Shown: in pieces, positions 40,397 to 50,771 of the stretch
How positions within the stretch are numbered: the stretch's first letter is position 1
Layout: every line of letters begins with the position of its first letter
Origin: Prochlorococcus sp. AG-347-K17
GTDB taxonomy: Bacteria; Cyanobacteriota; Cyanobacteriia; PCC-6307; Cyanobiaceae
Assembly: GCA_003281385.1 (NCBI GenBank)
Contig: QCCE01000002.1
Span: 124,001 to 188,000, forward strand
DNA: 64,000 nt
Reading direction: 5' to 3'
Position numbers and translations under genes: made by a program
The notes under the pieces: generated by a model
Seen by the model: only the letters and a program-made list of their open reading frames with translations
Database searches by the model: none
What the model was told of the DNA's origin: nothing

Positions 40397-40561
40397 ATGG
40401 AAAATTCAAAAATTGCTTTAAAACAATTAATCCCTGACGACGTTACTTCAATTGATAAAATAAAATGTTCAAAATGTGGAGGGGCAGGAAATTTCAAAAC
40501 ACAAGAAAATTCAAGAAGAACTTGCTTAGTTTGCTTTGGTAAAGGCTACATAAACATTTAA
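40397..40561 (+). CDS. 54-residue DnaJ-type zinc-finger protein
   Basis: ATG at 40397 opens a 54-codon frame. The protein has two CXXCXGXG-type motifs, CSKCGGAG (24-31) and CLVCFGKG (43-50), predicting one zinc site as in the DnaJ cysteine-rich domain without a J domain. Similar stand-alone domains act in protein folding (for example the Rubisco chaperone BSD2 in chloroplasts), but no specific role can be assigned. It lies between the CobW-like gene and purS. It is easily missed by gene callers. Confidence 0.75.
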   Translation: MENSKIALKQLIPDDVTSIDKIKCSKCGGAGNFKTQENSRRTCLVCFGKGYINI

Positions 40562-40661
40562 TAACTCAGAGATCCTTAAGGTAAAAAAAATATTTGTTTA
40601 TTAATCAATAGTACTTTTTATTAAAATTTAAACTAATCTTCTAGTAGAAATTAATATTTAA

Positions 40662-40916
40662 TTGGACCAATTTGCTGTAAAAGTTTTTGTAAGACTAAGA
40701 CCCTCAGTTTTAGATCCAGCAGGGGAAGCTACTAAATCTGCTTCTATAAAACTTGGAGCCGAGGGTATAAAATCATTACGTATAGGAAAAATGATTGAGG
40801 TGAAAATAGTAGGTAATGGTGAAAAGGAAGTAAGAGAAAAAATTGATTTATTGTGTGATAGGTTATTCGCAAATACTGTAATTGAAGATTATGAATATTC
40901 ACTAGAAAAATTATAA
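40662..40916 (+). CDS. purS: phosphoribosylformylglycinamidine synthase subunit PurS
   Basis: This 84-residue protein is the small structural subunit of the three-part FGAM synthase in purine synthesis. The [20 protein letters not shown] (residues 8-27) and [16 protein letters not shown] blocks are typical. The start is TTG at 40662 because no ATG lies at the N-terminus. It abuts purQ with one base between the stop and the next ATG, as in other bacteria. Confidence 0.95.
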   Translation: MDQFAVKVFVRLRPSVLDPAGEATKSASIKLGAEGIKSLRIGKMIEVKIVGNGEKEVREKIDLLCDRLFANTVIEDYEYSLEKL

Positions 40917-40917
40917 G

Positions 40918-41583
40918 ATGGAAAATTTTACTGTAGGCATTGTTGTCTTCCCTGGTTCTAATTGTGATCGTGATGTTTCATGGGCTTTGGAAGGTTGTCT
41001 AGGCATAAGAACAAAATACTTGTGGCATGAGTCTTCAGATTTAGGTGATGTAGATGCAATAGTTTTACCAGGAGGATTTAGCTATGGTGATTATTTAAGA
41101 TGCGGAGCAATTGCGAGATTCTCTCCATTAATAAATGCCTTGGATGAGTTTGTTAAAAGTGGGAAAAGAGTTTTAGGAATTTGTAATGGTTTTCAAATTT
41201 TGACAGAATCAGGCTTTTTGCCTGGTGCCCTTACCTCAAATAAAAAACTTAATTTCATCTGTGATGACGTTGAACTGGATATTGTTTCTTCAAAAGGAGG
41301 TTGGTTTCATAATGGAGATAAAAAACAAACTATTAAGTTGCCAATAGCGCATGGGGAAGGAAGATATCATTGTGATTCTGATACTTTTAAAAAACTTGTA
41401 GATAATGAATTGATTGCTTTGAGATATAAAAAAAATCCTAATGGGTCCTCATTCGATATCGCAGGTATAACTAATGAAAAGGGAAATGTTCTAGGTTTAA
41501 TGCCTCATCCAGAGCGAGCATGTGACGAGACAATTGGTGGAACTGATGGTCTCTTTACATTAAAATCATTAATATTGAAATAA
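40918..41583 (+). CDS. purQ: phosphoribosylformylglycinamidine synthase subunit PurQ (glutaminase)
   Basis: This 221-residue class I glutamine amidotransferase supplies ammonia to FGAM synthase. The nucleophile Cys89 sits in GICNGFQ, the oxyanion-hole block is [16 protein letters not shown] (about 51-66), and the His-Glu pair is in [10 protein letters not shown] (about 205-214). PurQ and PurS form a complex with PurL, which is not in this window. The gene ends at a strong bidirectional terminator. Confidence 0.97.
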   Translation: MENFTVGIVVFPGSNCDRDVSWALEGCLGIRTKYLWHESSDLGDVDAIVLPGGFSYGDYLRCGAIARFSPLINALDEFVKSGKRVLGICNGFQILTESGFLPGALTSNKKLNFICDDVELDIVSSKGGWFHNGDKKQTIKLPIAHGEGRYHCDSDTFKKLVDNELIALRYKKNPNGSSFDIAGITNEKGNVLGLMPHPERACDETIGGTDGLFTLKSLILK

Positions 41584-41619
41584 AAAAAGACCTCCAACTT
41601 TAGAGGTCTTTTTTTTTGT
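41582..41619. terminator. bidirectional intrinsic terminator between purQ and fba
   Basis: A perfect stem AGACCTC (41588-41594) and GAGGTCT (41603-41609) encloses an eight-base loop and is extended by A and T runs on either side (A7 at 41582-41588; T9 at 41609-41617). It gives a U-tract terminator on both strands, serving purQ (+) and the class II aldolase gene (-). Confidence 0.92.
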
Positions 41620-41635
41620 TTAATTCAGTTATTAA

Positions 41636-42709
41636 TTAAACAGTAGCTTTTACTTTTGGATCTAAATCACCCTTAGCGTAAAGATCAGCAAAGTAATTAG
41701 TGCTGTTTTGCTTGATCTTACTTGCTTGACCTTCGCACCAGAATTGCTTGTATCTGTCAAGACAAACTTGTTTCATGTATTTTCTAGCAGGTTTGTTGAA
41801 GTGTCTTGGGTCAAAGTTTGCCTTGTCAGCAAATGCTGCCTCTCTTACGGCGGCAGTAAAAGCAAGTCTGTTATCTGTATCAATGTTTACTTTCCTAACT
41901 CCATTTCTTATCCCTTCTTGAATCTCTTCAACAGGAACACCATATGTTTGAGGAATTTCACCACCATATTTGTTTATAATGTCTAACCATTCCTGAGGCA
42001 CTGAACTAGATCCATGCATGACAAGATGCGTATTTGGAAGTGCTTTATGGATTTCAGCAATTCTGCTTATTGCAAGAACTTCTCCTGTGGGCTTTCTAGT
42101 GAATTTATATGCACCATGACTTGTACCTATAGCAATTGCTAATGCATCAACTTTTGTTTTAGCAACAAAATCTGCCGCTTCTTCAGGATCAGTCAAAAGC
42201 ATGTCTGTAGAAAGTTCACCTTCAAATCCATGACCATCTTCTGCCTCACCTTTTCCTGTTTCTAAAGAACCCAAGCAACCCAACTCTCCTTCTACACTAA
42301 CTCCAACTGAATGAGCAAAATCTACTACTTTTTTGGTAACTGCAACATTATATTCGTAACTAGCGGGCGTTTTTGCATCTGCCTCAAGAGAACCATCCAT
42401 CATTACTGATGTGAAACCATTTATTGCTGCTGAATAGCATGTTGACGGCTCATTACCATGATCTTGGTGCATAACCACTGGAATATTAGGATATGTTTCT
42501 GTAGCGGCAAGTATTAGATGACGTAGGAAAATTTCTCCTGCATAATTTCTTGCCCCTCTTGAAGCTTGGAGGATTACAGGACTATCTGTTTCATATGCTG
42601 CTTCCATGATTGCTTGAACTTGCTCAAGGTTATTAACATTGAAAGCTGGAATGCCATAACCATTCTCAGCAGCGTGATCTAAAAGTAGTCTTAGTGGAAC
42701 GAGGGCCAT
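41636..42709 (-). CDS. fbaA: fructose-bisphosphate aldolase, class II
   Basis: This 357-residue zinc-dependent aldolase cleaves or forms fructose 1,6-bisphosphate (and probably sedoheptulose bisphosphate) in glycolysis and the Calvin cycle. The zinc and active-site motifs [12 protein letters not shown] (about residues 78-89), VEGELGCLG and the HGSSS loop near residue 232 are present, as is [16 protein letters not shown]. The ATG start is clear. It lies directly next to the class I enzyme gene on the same strand, with 149 bases between. Confidence 0.97.
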   Translation of the reverse strand: MALVPLRLLLDHAAENGYGIPAFNVNNLEQVQAIMEAAYETDSPVILQASRGARNYAGEIFLRHLILAATETYPNIPVVMHQDHGNEPSTCYSAAINGFTSVMMDGSLEADAKTPASYEYNVAVTKKVVDFAHSVGVSVEGELGCLGSLETGKGEAEDGHGFEGELSTDMLLTDPEEAADFVAKTKVDALAIAIGTSHGAYKFTRKPTGEVLAISRIAEIHKALPNTHLVMHGSSSVPQEWLDIINKYGGEIPQTYGVPVEEIQEGIRNGVRKVNIDTDNRLAFTAAVREAAFADKANFDPRHFNKPARKYMKQVCLDRYKQFWCEGQASKIKQNSTNYFADLYAKGDLDPKVKATV

Positions 42710-42858
42710 AATTAAAATAAGTTAAATGCTACATAAAGCATATGTTTCCGCGAGTTTAGTATAAATAGGTATCAAATGTCACGTCATTAGATATACAAAA
42801 TACTAAATTAAAGAAACTAATTTTATGACCCAGAGTATATTTTTAGAAGTTTTTTTAG

Positions 42859-43926
42859 TTAGTAAGTGTAACCAGCTACAAACAATTGCTCATCAGATGA
42901 AGGTTGAGATCCTGCTACGTAGGCACCTTTTGAAGCTTCAGAGTTTGCTTGAGCTCGTTCTATTAATGCTTTTTGACCTCCTTCAACGTCACTTCCTTTC
43001 CATGCCTTTAAGCATGAATGCTGTAATGCTCTTCCATAGGAGAATGAAACATTCCATAAAGCTTTCCTGTAAAGAGTATTCATATTATTTAAATAAACAG
43101 AAGCAGCTTCTTCGCTTAACCCTCCTGATAAGAAAACTATTCCAGGAACAGATGCAGGAACGCATCTTTCCATAGTTCTGATCGTCATTTCAGCAACTTT
43201 CATAGGATCAGCCTTTGTTGGACAATCTGCTCCATTTACTGTCATAGAGGGTTTTAATAGAGTCCCTTCTAGAAAAACTCCATTTGCTTGACAGGCAATA
43301 TAAACCTGCTTTATGACCTCTTCTTGGACTTCAGCAGTTTTTTCAATAGTATGATCGCCGTCCATTAAGATTTCAGGTTCAATAATTGGTACCAAACCAG
43401 ATTCTTGAACTGATCTTGCATACCTTGCTAATCCCCAAGCATTCTCTTGAATTGATAGTTTTGAAGGGCAACCATCATTTGTAATTTGCAGAACTGCTCT
43501 CCACTTTGCAAATCTTGCGCCTTGTTCATAATATTTTGCGGCTCTTTCAACTAACCCATCTAGGCCAGAGCAAAAAGTTTCTACATCCCCTCCTCCAAGA
43601 AGTGGATTTAGACCTTTATCTACCTTTATACCTGGAATAATACCTAAATCATTTAGTTTCTTAACCATTGACTCACCATCTTGATGATTCTGATAAAGAG
43701 TTTCTTCAAATAGGATTGCTCCACTTATATATTTACCAAGACTTTCTGTCGTAAAAAGCATTCCTCTATATGCCTTCCTATTTTCTTCAGTATTCTCAAC
43801 TCCAATTCCAGCGAGTCTTTTTCCTACTGTTTTAGTGGATTCATCTACCGCTAAAATCCCTTTTCCTTTAGAAGCTAATAATTGAGCATTTTCTTTAAGC
43901 TCATTTTTGTAATAATTTAAAGCCAT
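42859..43926 (-). CDS. fda: fructose-bisphosphate aldolase, class I
   Basis: I choose the ATG at 43926 (355 residues); the longer frame to 43983 adds a Phe/Leu-rich stretch not typical of the family. The protein is a Schiff-base aldolase: GKGILAVDESTKTVGKRL (about residues 21-38), KWRAVLQIT (Lys near 151), IIEPEILMDG and the catalytic Lys in the LEGTLLKPSM block (about 233-242). It resembles the eukaryote-type class I family. Adjacent class II aldolase makes a dual system. Confidence 0.93.
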   Translation of the reverse strand: MALNYYKNELKENAQLLASKGKGILAVDESTKTVGKRLAGIGVENTEENRKAYRGMLFTTESLGKYISGAILFEETLYQNHQDGESMVKKLNDLGIIPGIKVDKGLNPLLGGGDVETFCSGLDGLVERAAKYYEQGARFAKWRAVLQITNDGCPSKLSIQENAWGLARYARSVQESGLVPIIEPEILMDGDHTIEKTAEVQEEVIKQVYIACQANGVFLEGTLLKPSMTVNGADCPTKADPMKVAEMTIRTMERCVPASVPGIVFLSGGLSEEAASVYLNNMNTLYRKALWNVSFSYGRALQHSCLKAWKGSDVEGGQKALIERAQANSEASKGAYVAGSQPSSDEQLFVAGYTY

Positions 43927-44029
43927 TCTTAAATAAATCAGTTCAATTGATTTTTCCAGAATATGAAAAAAAAATAAAATCAATCCAATACTTTATCAGG
44001 TGACAATTGCTACTTATAAATGTATAGCC

Positions 44030-45127
44030 TTAAATTTTGATCCTTAATCCGCTTTTTGAAGATTCTCTTATGGCTTCGCAAACTTTATGACTAGCAAGTC
44101 CTTCGCATAATCCTGGGATTACAGGTGTTTTGTTAATTATACTCTCCGCCCATAAATTTTGAATTCTCAAAACTGGAGCTATTCTCCCATCAGTCCATGT
44201 TTTTTCAAAATTAAAAGTTGAATCTGCAGTTAAATTTTGTATTTTATTTTCGTTGTTTGAATATTTCAAATTAAACCCATGGACATAATCTTTTTGGTTC
44301 TCGCTTTTAAGAATAAGTGAACCTTCGCTTCCATATATTTCTAAACTAAATCCTCTACCGTTTTTAGAAATCGATGATAAAGATACCTGACATGGAATAA
44401 AATTGGAGCTGTAGTTTGATATTTCTATATTAGCCAGACAAACATCCTCGCTAGTAACATCATTTAAATCAGATGAATTAGGTAGAGGTCTTTTTTTGAT
44501 TGATGTTGCTAACTTACCAGATACATTTATTGATTCTCCAAAAAACCAATTCAAGATGTCGAATGCATGAGTGCCTAAAGCGCCAATAACTCCTCCACCT
44601 TTTTCTTCCAGAGAATACCAATTCCAAGGTCTTTTGGGATCGGATCTGCTCCCCATTAACCAATCTAATTTGACTAAATATATTTCTCCTAAAATATCTT
44701 CATCAATAAGTTTTTTTGTCTGAAGAAAAAGAGGTACTGCTCTATATTCGAAATCAATACATACGCTTAAGTTATTAATCAAAGATATTCTCTGAAGCTC
44801 TTCTATTTCAGAGGACGATATTGAAACCGGTTTTTCTAATAGCAAGTTTTTATTATTCTCAAGAGCTTGTTTTGCTAATTTAAATCTTGATTCAGGAGGG
44901 GTAGCAATAATAATTCCATCAATTTCTGGTGATTTAACTAAGTCTTCCCAATTATGAAAAAACTTTAATCCAGTTTCTTCTTCTAAAATTGATTTTTGAT
45001 TTTTCTCATAATGATAAATAGCTACAGGAGTTAAGAAATCAGATTCTTTTAATGCCTCTAAATGAACTTTTTTCCCAAACCCTAGGCCAGCGATTGCTAT
45101 TTTTAATTTTTTATTTTTAATGTTCAT
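44030..45127 (-). CDS. Gfo/Idh/MocA-family oxidoreductase
   Basis: This 365-residue protein has an N-terminal Rossmann fold (KIAIAGLGFGKKVH, residues 9-22) and the EKP motif LLLEKPVS (about 97-104), whose Lys acts in catalysis. The C-terminal alpha-beta domain has GGGVIGALGTHAFDIL with the conserved His. Such enzymes oxidise or reduce sugars or bilin-type substrates; the substrate cannot be told here. It follows the small secreted-protein gene by two bases in the accD direction. Confidence 0.88.
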   Translation of the reverse strand: MNIKNKKLKIAIAGLGFGKKVHLEALKESDFLTPVAIYHYEKNQKSILEEETGLKFFHNWEDLVKSPEIDGIIIATPPESRFKLAKQALENNKNLLLEKPVSISSSEIEELQRISLINNLSVCIDFEYRAVPLFLQTKKLIDEDILGEIYLVKLDWLMGSRSDPKRPWNWYSLEEKGGGVIGALGTHAFDILNWFFGESINVSGKLATSIKKRPLPNSSDLNDVTSEDVCLANIEISNYSSNFIPCQVSLSSISKNGRGFSLEIYGSEGSLILKSENQKDYVHGFNLKYSNNENKIQNLTADSTFNFEKTWTDGRIAPVLRIQNLWAESIINKTPVIPGLCEGLASHKVCEAIRESSKSGLRIKI

Positions 45128-45129
45128 TC

Positions 45130-45522
45130 TTATCTATTTATAGACTCTGAACAGCTATTTTCAATAACTACATCTATTAGTTCATCATTATTAGAAGTTT
45201 GCCATTTTGAATTGAATTGAGGTATTCCATTTATGGAGGTATCTTTGAACTTTTTTTCATCACAATTAATTCTCATTACATAAAGTGATAACTCTCCATC
45301 ATCATCAGAATTAGTTGGATTTTTAAAGAATTTTGTTAAGACACTTAGTTCTCCATTTGGAAGCGGCTTTATACTGCCTTTATCAAGCCATTCTTTCCCT
45401 TCATTATTCTCTTTTAGTAGGATCCAGTCAACATTTCCTATCCCATAGGAATATGGAGCAAAATTTAAAATAAAAAATAAAAGGCTTAAAGAAAAATAAA
45501 AGAAATTTGAAATAATTCTCAT
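45130..45522 (-). CDS. small secreted hypothetical protein
   Basis: I start this at the ATG at 45522, one base after the accD stop; the longer frame to 45543 overlaps accD. The 130-residue product has a signal peptide (about residues 5-25, ending near SYG), a mature domain with DWILLKENNEGKEWLDKGSI, and two Cys (near 83 and 127) suitable for a disulfide. The pattern resembles small cyanobacterial periplasmic or lumenal proteins with no known function. Confidence 0.75.
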   Translation of the reverse strand: MRIISNFFYFSLSLLFFILNFAPYSYGIGNVDWILLKENNEGKEWLDKGSIKPLPNGELSVLTKFFKNPTNSDDDGELSLYVMRINCDEKKFKDTSINGIPQFNSKWQTSNNDELIDVVIENSCSESINR

Positions 45523-45523
45523 A

Positions 45524-46405
45524 TTATATGCGTGTCTTTGCAAGTTCTTTTACACCATGAATTTTTAGAATTTTAGTCAGAGTAACCTTGAGATCTTTCC
45601 TTTTTACTATTACATCAACAAAACCATGCTCAAGCAGATATTCAGCGGTTTGAAAATTATCGGGTAATTTTTCTCTTAATGTTTGTTCTATAACCCTTCT
45701 TCCAGCAAATCCAATAAGAGCTTTAGGTTCCGCCAAAATTAAATCACCTAACATTGCAAAGCTTGCTGTTACCCCCCCAGTGGTTGGATGAGTTAATAAG
45801 GGCATATAAAGAAGATTTTTTTCTTTATGTTTTTTTAGTGCTCCAGATATTTTTGCCATTTGCATGAGACTTAACATGCCTTCTTGCATTCTTGCTCCTC
45901 CTGATGCGCAAACAATAAGAATTGGAAAATTTTCTAATGTTGCTCTCTCAATTATCCTTGTAATTTTTTCCCCAACTACTGAACCCATTGATCCTCCCAT
46001 AAATCTAAAATCCATAACAGCTAATGCTAAAGGGATTGAATTTACTGAACAGATACCTGTTACGACTCCATCTCTTAAACCTGTACCTGCTTGACTTTCT
46101 TTAATTCGATCAGCATATGACCTTCTATCTTTAAAGCCCAAAGGATCTGTAGGACTTAGTGAAATATCAAACTCTTTGAATGAATTTTTATCTGCAATTA
46201 TATTTATCCTTTCATCGCTATTAATCCTATTGTGGTGTCCACAATTACTACAAACATTGAAATTTGAAATTAGGTCTTTTCTATAGGCTACTTGCGAACA
46301 TTCTGAACATTTAACCCACAAACCATCTCCCTCATCAGTATCTTGAGATACTTTCCCAACAAATTGATCTTTACGCCTTGCGGCAAACCAGTCGATTAAT
46401 GACAC
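45524..46405 (-). CDS. accD: acetyl-CoA carboxylase carboxyltransferase subunit beta
   Basis: This 293-residue protein is the beta half of the carboxyltransferase that makes malonyl-CoA for fatty acid synthesis. The zinc ribbon ligands are Cys33, Cys36, Cys52 and Cys55. The crotonase-like core has the [17 protein letters not shown] block, the [11 protein letters not shown] oxyanion-hole motif (about 165-175), and [15 protein letters not shown]. The start and length are standard. It lies downstream of prk on the same strand. Confidence 0.97.
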   Translation of the reverse strand: MSLIDWFAARRKDQFVGKVSQDTDEGDGLWVKCSECSQVAYRKDLISNFNVCSNCGHHNRINSDERINIIADKNSFKEFDISLSPTDPLGFKDRRSYADRIKESQAGTGLRDGVVTGICSVNSIPLALAVMDFRFMGGSMGSVVGEKITRIIERATLENFPILIVCASGGARMQEGMLSLMQMAKISGALKKHKEKNLLYMPLLTHPTTGGVTASFAMLGDLILAEPKALIGFAGRRVIEQTLREKLPDNFQTAEYLLEHGFVDVIVKRKDLKVTLTKILKIHGVKELAKTRI

Positions 46406-46546
46406 AACATTTACTGTTTTTTCTATTTAAATCTAAATAAGGTACTTTTATCAAGAAAGTTATATAAAAATTTGAGATCCTCTAGATTAAAATATCCTCA
46501 AAGTAAAAAAATACAATGAGTTGAGTTGATAATTTAAAATTAATAA

Positions 46547-47443
46547 TTATTTATTTTTCTCCTCAATCATTTTATGAATTATTGGAGTGAGAATTAGTTC
46601 CATTGCGAAACCCATTTTCCCTCCATTTACAACGATACTTGTTGGGCTTGACATGAATGAATCGTTAATCATTCCAAGCAAGTATTGAAAATCAATCCCC
46701 CATTTCTCTCTTGCCCCTTTTCTGAAATGTATGATCACAAAGCTCTCATCAGGAGTTGGAATATTCCTGCATATGAAAGGATTGGAAGTGTCAATTGTGG
46801 GAATTCTTTGGAAATTAATATCGGTTTTGCTAAATTGTGGGCAAATGTGATTTATATAATCAGGCATTCTTCTCAATATAGTATCCACAATGGTTTCCGC
46901 TGAGTAACCTCTTTCTGCGTTATCTCTATGGATTTTTTGAATCCATTCTAAATTTGTTATCGGAACAACACCAACAAGTAAATCAGCATAAGATGCTACA
47001 TCGTATCCATCGCCTTCTACACCGCCATGCAAACCTTCATAAAAAAGTACGTCTGTTCCTTCAGGAATATCTTCCCAAGGAGTAAATTGTCCAGGTTCTA
47101 AGGATGTCCCAAGTCTTGTATTATGTTCTTCTGCTTCTTCAAGACTATGTAAATAATATCTTTTCTTTCCTCCTCCAGTTTCACCATAAATTTTAAAAAG
47201 TTCCTCTAGCTTGTCAAAAAGATTAGCCTCTGGACCAAAGTGAGAGAAATTTTCACCTTTTGAAAGAGCCTCTGCCATAGCTTTTTTCATAGGCATTCTT
47301 TCAAATCTGTGGTAACTATCACCTTCTACAACTGCAGGAACAATATCTTCTCTGGCAAAAATATGCTCAAAGGCTCTTTTAACTGTACTTGTTCCTGCTC
47401 CTGAAGATCCTGTTACAGCGACTACTGGATGACGTTTTGACAT
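46547..47443 (-). CDS. prk: phosphoribulokinase
   Basis: This 298-residue enzyme phosphorylates ribulose 5-phosphate to ribulose 1,5-bisphosphate, a Calvin-cycle-specific step. The P-loop GSSGAGTST lies at residues 12-20; EGDSYHRF and the Walker B-like DVLFYEGLHGG are present. The length and the HFGPEANLFDKLEELF region place it in the shorter proteobacterial-type kinase group rather than the longer redox-regulated chloroplast type; I see no paired regulatory Cys near the P-loop. This fits the form IA Rubisco lineage of marine picocyanobacteria. Confidence 0.95.
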   Translation of the reverse strand: MSKRHPVVAVTGSSGAGTSTVKRAFEHIFAREDIVPAVVEGDSYHRFERMPMKKAMAEALSKGENFSHFGPEANLFDKLEELFKIYGETGGGKKRYYLHSLEEAEEHNTRLGTSLEPGQFTPWEDIPEGTDVLFYEGLHGGVEGDGYDVASYADLLVGVVPITNLEWIQKIHRDNAERGYSAETIVDTILRRMPDYINHICPQFSKTDINFQRIPTIDTSNPFICRNIPTPDESFVIIHFRKGAREKWGIDFQYLLGMINDSFMSSPTSIVVNGGKMGFAMELILTPIIHKMIEEKNK

Positions 47444-47532
47444 TTTTTAAAAACAATATCTAGTAATTCTGACAGGTCATATGCCAACTTTATGTTTTAC
47501 TTAAAAATAATTTTTTATTTATTAATTTTTTT

Positions 47533-48606
47533 TTAGATTTCAGCTATTATTTTATCTCCGATTTCACTACAAGATAATACTTCGGAATACCCATTAGCTA
47601 AATCTGCTGTTCTAAATCCTTTTGATAAAACTTTATCAATGGCATTTTCTATATTTTCTGCAGCTTCTTCTTCATTTAATCCAATTTTTAACATCATTGA
47701 CGCAGATAAAAGCATTGCAATGGGATTTGCTATGTTTTTACCAGCTATATCAGGAGCCGAACCATGAACAGGTTCAAAAACTCCTGGCCCATTATTGTTT
47801 AGAGAAGCAGATGGAAGCATACCAATAGAACCAGTTAACATTGCGGCTAAATCACTTAAAATATCACCAAATAAATTACTAGTTAAAATTACATCAAATT
47901 GACCAGGATCTCTAACTAATTGCATTGCTGCATTATCAACGTACATATTGCTTAGAGATATTTTTTTATTTTTTGAAGTAATATTTAGAACTGTATCTCT
48001 CCATAATTGACTAACTTCAAGAACGTTTGATTTGTCAACAGAACATATTTTTTTATTTCTTTGATTAGCAATTTTTATTGCTATTTCAGTTATTCTCTCT
48101 ATTTCTGCCGAATCATAAACCATTGTATTGAAAGCTTTTGGGATTTTTGTATTTGTTATACGTCCTCTTGGTTTTCCAAAATAAATTCCCCCGATTAATT
48201 CTCTTACAACGATAAGATCTACATCCTCAATGATTTCTTTTTTTAATGTACTTGCATCTAATAGAGATTTTCTTATTTTAACAGGCCTTAAATTTGCGAA
48301 AAGGTTTAGGGCAGATCTTAACTTTAGTAACCCACTTTCTGGCCTTAACTCTCTTGCAAGAGAATCATATTTAATATCTCCAACACATGCTAAAAGCACA
48401 GCATCACATTTTTTGCATTGATCTAGTGTCTCATCAGGAGCAGGAGTCCCATATTTTTCATAAGCTATCCCTCCAAATAATTTTTCAATAATCTCAATAT
48501 CAAAATTATGTTTTTTTGAAAGCTTTTTTAAAACTTTTTTTGAAACTTCCGAGATCTCTGGTCCAATTCCGTCTCCTGACAATAAAACAATCTTATATTT
48601 CTTCAT
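47533..48606 (-). CDS. leuB: 3-isopropylmalate dehydrogenase
   Basis: This 357-residue enzyme oxidatively decarboxylates 3-isopropylmalate in leucine synthesis. The N-terminal LLSGDGIGPEI (residues 8-18), the LRPESGLLKLRSALNLFANLRPVK block with substrate-binding Arg residues, RELIGGIYFGKPRG, DKSNVL and NLFGDILSDLAA (metal Asp) are all present. GSAPDIAGKNIANP is the NAD-binding loop. The ATG start is standard. Confidence 0.97.
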   Translation of the reverse strand: MKKYKIVLLSGDGIGPEISEVSKKVLKKLSKKHNFDIEIIEKLFGGIAYEKYGTPAPDETLDQCKKCDAVLLACVGDIKYDSLARELRPESGLLKLRSALNLFANLRPVKIRKSLLDASTLKKEIIEDVDLIVVRELIGGIYFGKPRGRITNTKIPKAFNTMVYDSAEIERITEIAIKIANQRNKKICSVDKSNVLEVSQLWRDTVLNITSKNKKISLSNMYVDNAAMQLVRDPGQFDVILTSNLFGDILSDLAAMLTGSIGMLPSASLNNNGPGVFEPVHGSAPDIAGKNIANPIAMLLSASMMLKIGLNEEEAAENIENAIDKVLSKGFRTADLANGYSEVLSCSEIGDKIIAEI

Positions 48607-48634
48607 TTAAATTTTTGTTTAATAGAACAATAAA

Positions 48635-49669
48635 TTATTGCTTGTCTAATTGTCTAAGTTTTTTTGCTAATTCTGGTAATTTTTTAAAAATACTTGAACT
48701 CCTTAGCCAGGATTTATTTTCCATCGCGGGGAAACCACTAATTACTTTACCATCGTCTATGTCACAATGGATTCCGCATTTTGAACTCGCTATGACATTA
48801 TTACCAATTTTTACTCTATTGTTGACTCCCACTTGCCCTGCCAAAATAACACCATCTCCAATATTTGCTCCTCCAGCGATACCAACTTGAGCTGCAAATG
48901 CACAATTCTTCCCAATTTTAACTCCATGACCTATTTGTATTAAATTATCCAACTTTGTTCCCTCATCAATAAAAGTAAATCCAACTGCTGGTCTATCAAT
49001 ACAACAATTCGTTCCAATTTCTACAAAACTCATTATTTTCACACCACCTTTTTGAGGCATCTTCGTCCATTTGCCATTTTTAGGAATAAAACCAAATCCC
49101 TCTGATCCAATAACAGTGTTTGAATTAATTACACAATTATTTTTTAGAGTGGTATTTTCGTAAATAACACAATTTGGATGAATTATATTATTATTTCCTA
49201 TTCGAACATTGCCTAAAATTGCTGATCCAGGAAGAATATAATTATTGGTACCAATTACAGTATTTCCTCCAATAAAAACATTAGGTCCAATATGACAATC
49301 TGATCCAATTATTGCTGTTTTATCTATAACTGCTGAAGCGTGAATTCCAGGTTTTAAATTGATAGTTTTATATAAACAATCCAATACTTCTGCAAATGCA
49401 ATTCTTGGATTTTTAACGATTATGTTTGATATATTGAGTTTCTTTAAAACACTAACGATTTCATCGTTTTTAGTAGTTATTATTGCTGATGCTTTAGTTT
49501 GATCTAATTTTTCTTTAAGGATATTATTTTCTTCTAAAAAAGATATTTGATGTTTAACTGCAGCATCTAATGAGGCAGCATCATCTATATTTAAATCTTC
49601 GAAAATATTGGCACTAATAAAATTTGAATTACCTTTTTTTATTAGATCAATTAAATCACTTAAAAGCAT
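48635..49669 (-). CDS. lpxD: UDP-3-O-(3-hydroxymyristoyl)glucosamine N-acyltransferase
   Basis: This 344-residue protein adds the second acyl chain in lipid A synthesis. An N-terminal uridine-binding domain (1-100) is followed by a left-handed beta helix of hexapeptide repeats (about 105-315: IGSDCHIGPNVFIGGNTVIG and so on). The LIQIGHGVKIG segment holds the catalytic His. A C-terminal helix completes the fold. It is 28 bases upstream of leuB, on the same strand. Confidence 0.95.
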   Translation of the reverse strand: MLLSDLIDLIKKGNSNFISANIFEDLNIDDAASLDAAVKHQISFLEENNILKEKLDQTKASAIITTKNDEIVSVLKKLNISNIIVKNPRIAFAEVLDCLYKTINLKPGIHASAVIDKTAIIGSDCHIGPNVFIGGNTVIGTNNYILPGSAILGNVRIGNNNIIHPNCVIYENTTLKNNCVINSNTVIGSEGFGFIPKNGKWTKMPQKGGVKIMSFVEIGTNCCIDRPAVGFTFIDEGTKLDNLIQIGHGVKIGKNCAFAAQVGIAGGANIGDGVILAGQVGVNNRVKIGNNVIASSKCGIHCDIDDGKVISGFPAMENKSWLRSSSIFKKLPELAKKLRQLDKQ

Positions 49670-49688
49670 TTTTCAGTTTTAATTTTTT

Positions 49689-50771
49689 CTAAGAGAGAGC
49701 AAGAACATCTCTATGTACGACAATTATCGAGGAGTTGTTATTTTTTTTATTATTTAAGATACTTCTTAATTTGTCGCTACTTATTGATACTAAACCTTTT
49801 GCAACTTCTTTATCATTTGTATTCACGATTTTAACTGCCTGATTAATAGTAAAGTTTCCTTCTACATTCTTAACACCAACCGCTAAAAGTGAGGCGCCTT
49901 TCTTTTTAATTGCAAAAGAAGCGCCATCATCTAAAGTAATTTTCCCTACTGTTTGAATTGCATGTGAAAGCCAACTTTTTTTGTTTCCAATAGGTTTTTC
50001 TACTGGATAAAATAAAGTTCCAATTTTATTCTCATTAAAAATTTCAATTAAGTTTTTTTTATTAGTTCCATCAACTAGTTGGACTTCGACTCCTCCTTTT
50101 GTTGCTATTTCTGCAGAAATTAATTTTGTAGAAATTCCTCCTGTTCCCCATTCATTATTAGAGTTTTGAATATTTTTATCTTTAATTTCCTTTAATTCAC
50201 TATTATGAACTTCTTTAATAGGTTGCGCATCTTGATTATTACGTGGATCTTTTGAGTATAGATTTTCAATATCTGTTAATAAAATAAGCTTGTTAGCATT
50301 TATAGCCAAGGCAACTAAAGCAGAGAGGGTATCATTATCTCCATATTTAAGCTCTTCATTTGCTACTGTATCATTCTCATTAACTATTGGAATAACATTC
50401 AAATCGATTAATTTTTTTAAAGTTCTAGAAGCGTTATTAAAGGATTCTCGCGAATTGAAATCAGCTTTAGTTATTAAAATTTGAGCAATATTATGACCTA
50501 ATTTATCAAATACTTTATCGTATAAGGACATTAAATTAACTTGGCCTACTGCAGCAGTAGCTTGCAGGGTACTTAAATCATTTGGTCTCGTTTTAATATT
50601 TAATTTTTGGCATCCTAATCCAACAGCTCCACTAGTTACTAAAATTAATTTGTTTCCTTTTGAAAGAAAACTTGTAAAGGATCTAGAAAGGTTTTCAATA
50701 ACTTCTTCTGTAGATGTTTCCTCTGTTCCTCTTAAAATACTAGTACCAATTTTTATAACCCAAGTTTTCAT
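49689..50771 (-). CDS. proB: glutamate 5-kinase
   Basis: This 360-residue enzyme phosphorylates glutamate in proline synthesis. The amino-acid kinase domain shows [10 protein letters not shown] (residues 3-12), [10 protein letters not shown] (about 43-52), [22 protein letters not shown] (about 134-155) and [17 protein letters not shown]-terminal PUA domain (about 270-360) is present. The enzyme is normally inhibited by proline. Its ATG overlaps the YqeG-like gene's stop by four bases. Confidence 0.96.
   Translation of the reverse strand: MKTWVIKIGTSILRGTEETSTEEVIENLSRSFTSFLSKGNKLILVTSGAVGLGCQKLNIKTRPNDLSTLQATAAVGQVNLMSLYDKVFDKLGHNIAQILITKADFNSRESFNNASRTLKKLIDLNVIPIVNENDTVANEELKYGDNDTLSALVALAINANKLILLTDIENLYSKDPRNNQDAQPIKEVHNSELKEIKDKNIQNSNNEWGTGGISTKLISAEIATKGGVEVQLVDGTNKKNLIEIFNENKIGTLFYPVEKPIGNKKSWLSHAIQTVGKITLDDGASFAIKKKGASLLAVGVKNVEGNFTINQAVKIVNTNDKEVAKGLVSISSDKLRSILNNKKNNNSSIIVVHRDVLALS

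Noticed and set aside
42825..43175. 116-codon plus-strand frame over the class I aldolase
   Set aside because: It overlaps the conserved C-terminus of the aldolase and has a shadow-like composition.
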